In this document: positions 60,384-64,000 of the stretch, one piece after another | Layout: every line of letters starts with the position of its first letter | Numbering within the stretch: position 1 is the first letter of the stretch | Origin: Bacteroidota bacterium | GTDB taxonomy: Bacteria; Bacteroidota; Bacteroidia; Chitinophagales; Chitinophagaceae | Reading direction: 5' to 3' | DNA length: 64,000 nucleotides | NCBI GenBank assembly: GCA_016183765.1 | Contig: JACPEA010000007.1 | Span: 62,001-126,000, forward strand | Notes under the pieces: generated by a model | The model's database searches: none | Seen by the model: the letters and a program-made list of their open reading frames with translations, nothing else | Told to the model about the DNA's origin: nothing | Program-made: the position numbers and the translations under genes

Positions 60384-63300
60384 ATGATGAAAAGGGCAGG
60401 CCATATAGCAGTGTTGTTTTTTGTGCTGGTACTGGCGGGCGGTAATGCTGTTGCGCAGATCGTACAAACCCCCAAGGGCATTTTGTTCCAGGCATCTATT
60501 ACGGATGGGAATGGTAATTCGGCTTCCGGAAGGAAAGTGTATATACAGGATGCCATTGTGCAAAAAACGCCCAATGGCAAACTGGTGTACAACGAAACTT
60601 TCCAGGTAACCGCATCGGAGCAGGGATTGGTCACCATCGTGATCGGGCAGGGCACACGTGTTTCAGGCGCAGCTTCCATTGCCGATATCGACTGGTCAGC
60701 AGGGCCGTATTATTTCAGCGTGAAAGCCGCAGTGGCACCAACATCTTCCGCCATAGGCTGGGATCCCTCGCAGAATTATGTAGACCTGGGTACTTCTCCT
60801 TTCTGGGCTGTTCCCTATGCCTTATTCGCTGCGAAAGCAGAAGGAATGGATAAGAAACTGAACATTGCTGATACGGCTGCCATGCTGAAACCTTATGCGG
60901 ATAACAGGAATGTTGTTTTTGCAACAGGCATCAACGGACTGGTACCTGCGCCCGGGTTGGCCCGGGGCCGTTACCTGGCAGATAATGGTCAATGGCTGCC
61001 TTACCTGGATACCGTTTTGTTGTATAACAGGATCAACCGGAAACTAGATGCGGCAGATACGGCATCGTTGAGCAACCGCATACTTGCGGCACAACAATCG
61101 TTGAAAACACACCTGGAAGAAACAACTTCCGGTCTGGTAGTCCAGATCAATGCCAAACTGAATACCAGCGATACGGCAAGCCTGAATACAACTATCCGTG
61201 AAAAACTGAACCTGACTGATACGGCTTCTATGTTAAGTGGTTATGCTAAAGTTGGTCAATCTGTAAAATATTCAGATACTTCATTGATGTTGTCGAATCG
61301 TTTGAAGGTGTCCGATACCTCATCTATGCTGAGTGGTTATGCAAGGAATGGTCAATCAATGAAATATGCTGATACAGCTTCCATGTTAAGCAGTTACGCA
61401 AGAACCGGCCAATCTGTACAATATTCCGATACGGCTTTGATGTTGTCGAACCGTTTGAAGGTGTCAGATACAACTTCAATGCTGAGTGGTTATGCAAAGA
61501 ATGGCCAGTCTGTAAAATATGCTGATACGGCTTCCATGTTGTCGAACCGTTTGAAGTTGTCAGATACGACTTTGATGTTGAGCGGATATGCAAGAGTCGG
61601 TCAATCTGTGAAATATTCCGATACGGCTTCCATATTGTCGAACCGTTTGAAGTTGTCAGATACGACTTTGATGTTGAGCGGATATGCAAGAGTCGGTCAA
61701 TCTGTGAAATATTCCGATACGGCTTCCATGTTGTCGAACCGTTTGAAGTTTTCAGATACGACTTTGATGTTGAGTGGTTATGCCAGATCTGTTCAATCCG
61801 TAAAATATTCGGATACTTCATTGATGCTGTCGAACCGTTTGAAGTTGTCAGATACAACTTTGATGCTGAATGGATATGCGAAGAGTGGTAATACTGTGAA
61901 GTATGCTGATACAACTTCCATGTTAAGCGGTTACGCAAGAACCGGCCAATCTGTACAATATTCCGATACGGCTTCGATGCTGAGTGGTTACGCGAAGACT
62001 GCTCAATCAATGAAATATGCTGATACAGCTTTGATGTTGAGTGGTTATGCTAAAACGGGTCAGTCTGTAAAATATTCGGATACTTTATTGATGTTGTCGA
62101 ATCGTTTGAAGGTATCCGATACGGCTTCGATGCTGGGCAGTTATGCTAAATCTGTTCAATCTGTAAAATATTCAGATACTTCATTGATGTTGTCAAACCG
62201 TTTGAAGGTGTCCGATACGGCTTCAATGCTGAGTGGTTACGCGAAGACTGGTCAGTCTATAAAATATGCTGATACAGCTTTGATGTTAAGTGGTTATGCT
62301 AAAGCTGGACAGTCTGTAAAATATTCGGATACTTCATTGATGTTGTCGAATCGTTTGAAGGTGTCCGATACCTCATCGATGCTGAGTGGTTATGCAAGGA
62401 ATGGTCAATCAATGAAATATTCTGATACAGCTTTAATGTTGAGTGGTTATGCTAAATCTGGACAATCCGTAAAATATTTAGATACTTCATTGATGTTGTC
62501 AAACCGTTTGAAGGTATCCGATACGGCTTCGATGCTGAGTGGTTACGCGAATCCGTAAAATATTTAGATACTTCATTGATGTTGTCAAACCGTTTGAAGG
62601 TATCCGATACGGCTTCGATGCTGAATGGTTACACGAAGACTGGTCAGTCAATGAAATATGCTGATACGGCTTCCATGTTAAGCGGTTACGCAAGAACCGG
62701 CCAATCTGTACAATATTCCGATACGGCTTTGATGTTGTCAAACCGTTTGAAGGTGTCCGATACGGCTTCAATGCTGAGTGGTTATGCAAGGAATGGTCAA
62801 TCAATGAAATATGCTGATACGGCTTTGATGTTGAGTGGTTATGCTAAAACCGGGCTGTCTGTACAATATGCTGATACCGCCGCCATGTTACAGGTAAAAG
62901 CTCCATTAATTTCCCCGGCTTTTACAGGGTCGCCCACCGCTCCAACTGCTGCTGCAGGCACCAACAATACCCAGCTGGCCACCACCGCTTACGCAGATGC
63001 TGCAGTAGCTGCAGCCACACCTGCAGGCTCTTCACTAACCGGTTCCTCACTCGCCGCTAATATCACAACTTCTTTGTTGACATCACTGGGCACACTGAAC
63101 GCATTGTCTGTATCGGGAACGGCAGCAGTAACGGGTACCATTACGACAGATGGGGGATTGAACGCTTCGGCTTCCCCGTCATCAGCCGGTATCGGTTATA
63201 GTTCCAATGGAGCAGTGGTTGCCCAGACCAACAATAAGTCCAAATCGGTTACCATCAATGCTTATTCCGGGCGAATTACTACAGATAATGCCCGATTGAA

Positions 63301-63517
63301 TGTTGACTCAAATGTTTCTTTTGTCGTCAATAATTCAGTTGTCAAAGACAAAGATGTGCCTTTCGTGGCAATTGCTTCCGGCGGTGGAACGGGCCGTTAC
63401 CAGGTTCAGGTAGATGCTGTTACCAACGGTTCCTTTACCATTACGCTTTATAATACCAGTGGCGCTAACGTTTCGGACAACCTGGTACTGAACTTTATCA
63501 TTTTCAGGGGTAATTAA
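60384..63517 (+). pseudogene. Very large repeat surface protein, split by a frameshift
   Basis: Two reading frames form one gene. The first (60384-62558) has a signal peptide (MMKRAGHIAVLFFVLVLAGG), an N-terminal beta domain (TPKGILFQASITDGNGNSAS, GTSPFWAVPYALFAAKAEG) and most of the repeats, and stops at 62556. The second frame continues the repeats and ends with a tail-fibre-like region (SPTAPTAAAGTNNTQLATTA) and beta domain to 63517. Exactly 10 nt are missing at about 62551 compared with the repeat unit. The intact product would have about 1,047 residues. It may be a real pseudogene or an artefact in a repetitive region. Confidence 0.8.
61224..62878 (+). repeat. Array of 21 A-units (57 bp) and 12 B-units (39 bp)
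   Basis: Unit A encodes about ASMLSGYAKTGQSVKYSDT (19 residues); unit B about SLMLSNRLKVSDT (13 residues). Counting gives 21 A and 12 B units, i.e. 1,665 bp; the array measures 1,655 bp, 10 bp short, placing one deletion at 62551. Neighbouring A-B pairs show near-perfect 96-bp duplications (61557-61652 against 61653-61748). Confidence 0.92.
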
Positions 63518-63571
63518 CTTTGCCGTACAAATAAGGGGGATATTAGACCTGTCATATAACCGCGAGGGACG

Positions 63572-63579
63572 TATTTTTG
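63572..63579 (+). promoter_or_regulatory. -7 element upstream of the sigma factor
   Basis: TATTTTTG (63572-63579) matches TAnnTTTG. Start predicted near 63585, 47 nt before the ATG. No clear -33 element. Confidence 0.5.
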
Positions 63580-63631
63580 CATATTGTTCCGAAATCACTA
63601 CTTTTATCAAGGACTCCGAACGGTCGATGTT

Positions 63632-64000
63632 ATGCGCCACTTACAGGATTATGAGGATGATTGTTTGATTCCCCTTATTATAGAAGGAGACAGGACCGCA
63701 TTTGAAGAAGTCTATCATCGTTACCATATTCCCCTTTTTCAGAATATTCTTCGTTTGACCAAAGACAGTTCTGCTGCCGAAGACCTGGTTCAGGACTGTT
63801 TTATCAGTTTCTGGCAAAAGAAAGACCGCATCCGTACGGGTAAATCCCTGGCAGGCTGGTTATTTGTGATCAGCTACCATCATTCCGTGAACTGGCTGAA
63901 ACACAGACTGGTAGATACCAAAGCCAGGCAGAATCTGTCCCTGTCTGTGGTGGATACCGATCCGCTGCCGGATTATGACCACCAGATGGAACTGCTGGAA
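63632..64000 (+). CDS. ECF-type sigma factor, 3'-truncated by the window
   Basis: 123 codons are visible from ATG 63632. Region 2 is clear: IIEGDRTAFEEVYHRYHIPL, LTKDSSAAEDLVQDCFISFW (helix contacting core polymerase) and SLAGWLFVISYHHSVNWLKH. Region 4 lies beyond the window. It is read in the same direction as the repeat-protein operon after a separate promoter element. Such factors next to surface proteins often control TonB or polysaccharide systems, but the partner cannot be seen. Confidence 0.9.
   Translation, partial: MRHLQDYEDDCLIPLIIEGDRTAFEEVYHRYHIPLFQNILRLTKDSSAAEDLVQDCFISFWQKKDRIRTGKSLAGWLFVISYHHSVNWLKHRLVDTKARQNLSLSVVDTDPLPDYDHQMELLE

Noticed and set aside
61224..62878. CRISPR-like regular repeats
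   Set aside because: Units are in frame with one protein, have no spacers, and vary by codon changes; this is a protein repeat.

Overview
The window reads as chromosomal DNA of a Bacteroidota bacterium, most likely a Chitinophagaceae relative. The signs are: promoters of the TTG-N18-20-TAnnTTTG type with no clear Shine-Dalgarno sites; type IX secretion (T9SS) proteins (a plug-domain protein at 35053 and a C-terminal sorting domain at 59858); a lipoprotein Omp85 of the TamL kind; many SPII lipoproteins; LytTR and ECF regulators; and paired M16 peptidases. Genes are dense, both strands are used, and no prophage, transposon or CRISPR array is visible.

Layout. 1-9.6 kb: 3' part of a purine nucleoside phosphorylase, a putative porin, then a leftward set (lipoprotein, UbiA-like, M42 peptidase, class I glutamine amidotransferase, ATP-grasp-like protein, YitT) and a LuxE-like protein. 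9.7-14.8 kb: tRNA-Leu(CAG), two receiver proteins, and a leftward LiaF-like/DUF4288/LytS-like kinase/LytTR operon. 14.9-22.1 kb: EamA transporter, dapD, a Sua5-like protein, a GT9 glycosyltransferase, a CCA-adding-type enzyme, an acidic pRiA4b-ORF3-like protein and miaA. 22.2-38.4 kb: M16 peptidase pair, outer-membrane proteins, proS, truB, tamL, a SpoU methyltransferase, a LolE-like permease, a T9SS plug protein, SRP RNA, a transaldolase-like aldolase and an oxidoreductase. 38.4-43.5 kb: an isolated 67-residue gene, GNAT and thioesterase genes, a stretch of truncated genes (DinB, ABC permease, NtrC-type regulator, histidine kinase), and an ECF sigma/anti-sigma pair. 43.6-52.8 kb: a THUMP methyltransferase, an alpha-L-fucosidase operon with fucose-oxidation-like enzymes, and a GlxA-type regulator divergent from a VOC/RibD-like/DoxX operon. 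52.9-58.8 kb: SGNH hydrolase, sulfide:quinone-reductase-like flavoprotein, a GHL10 hydrolase, and small redox/metal proteins. 58.8-64 kb: lipoprotein, T9SS cargo, a giant repeat protein split by a frameshift, and the start of an ECF sigma factor.

Most notable points. (1) Three TGTAAC-N4-GTTACA boxes lie within 4.5 kb. Each has its centre exactly 36.5 bp from the final G of a downstream TTTG element, which is the geometry of Crp/Fnr-type activation near -41.5. They control the flavoprotein, an HMA/DUF6132 operon, and an otherwise unannotated 199-nt transcript ending in its own terminator. (2) Four truncated genes sit side by side in 40.4-42.7 kb, including a kinase that has lost its phospho-acceptor region in frame. 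(3) The repeat protein holds 21 units of 57 bp and 12 of 39 bp, with exactly 10 nt missing at one point. (4) A perfect 26-bp inverted repeat ends 6 bp before miaA.
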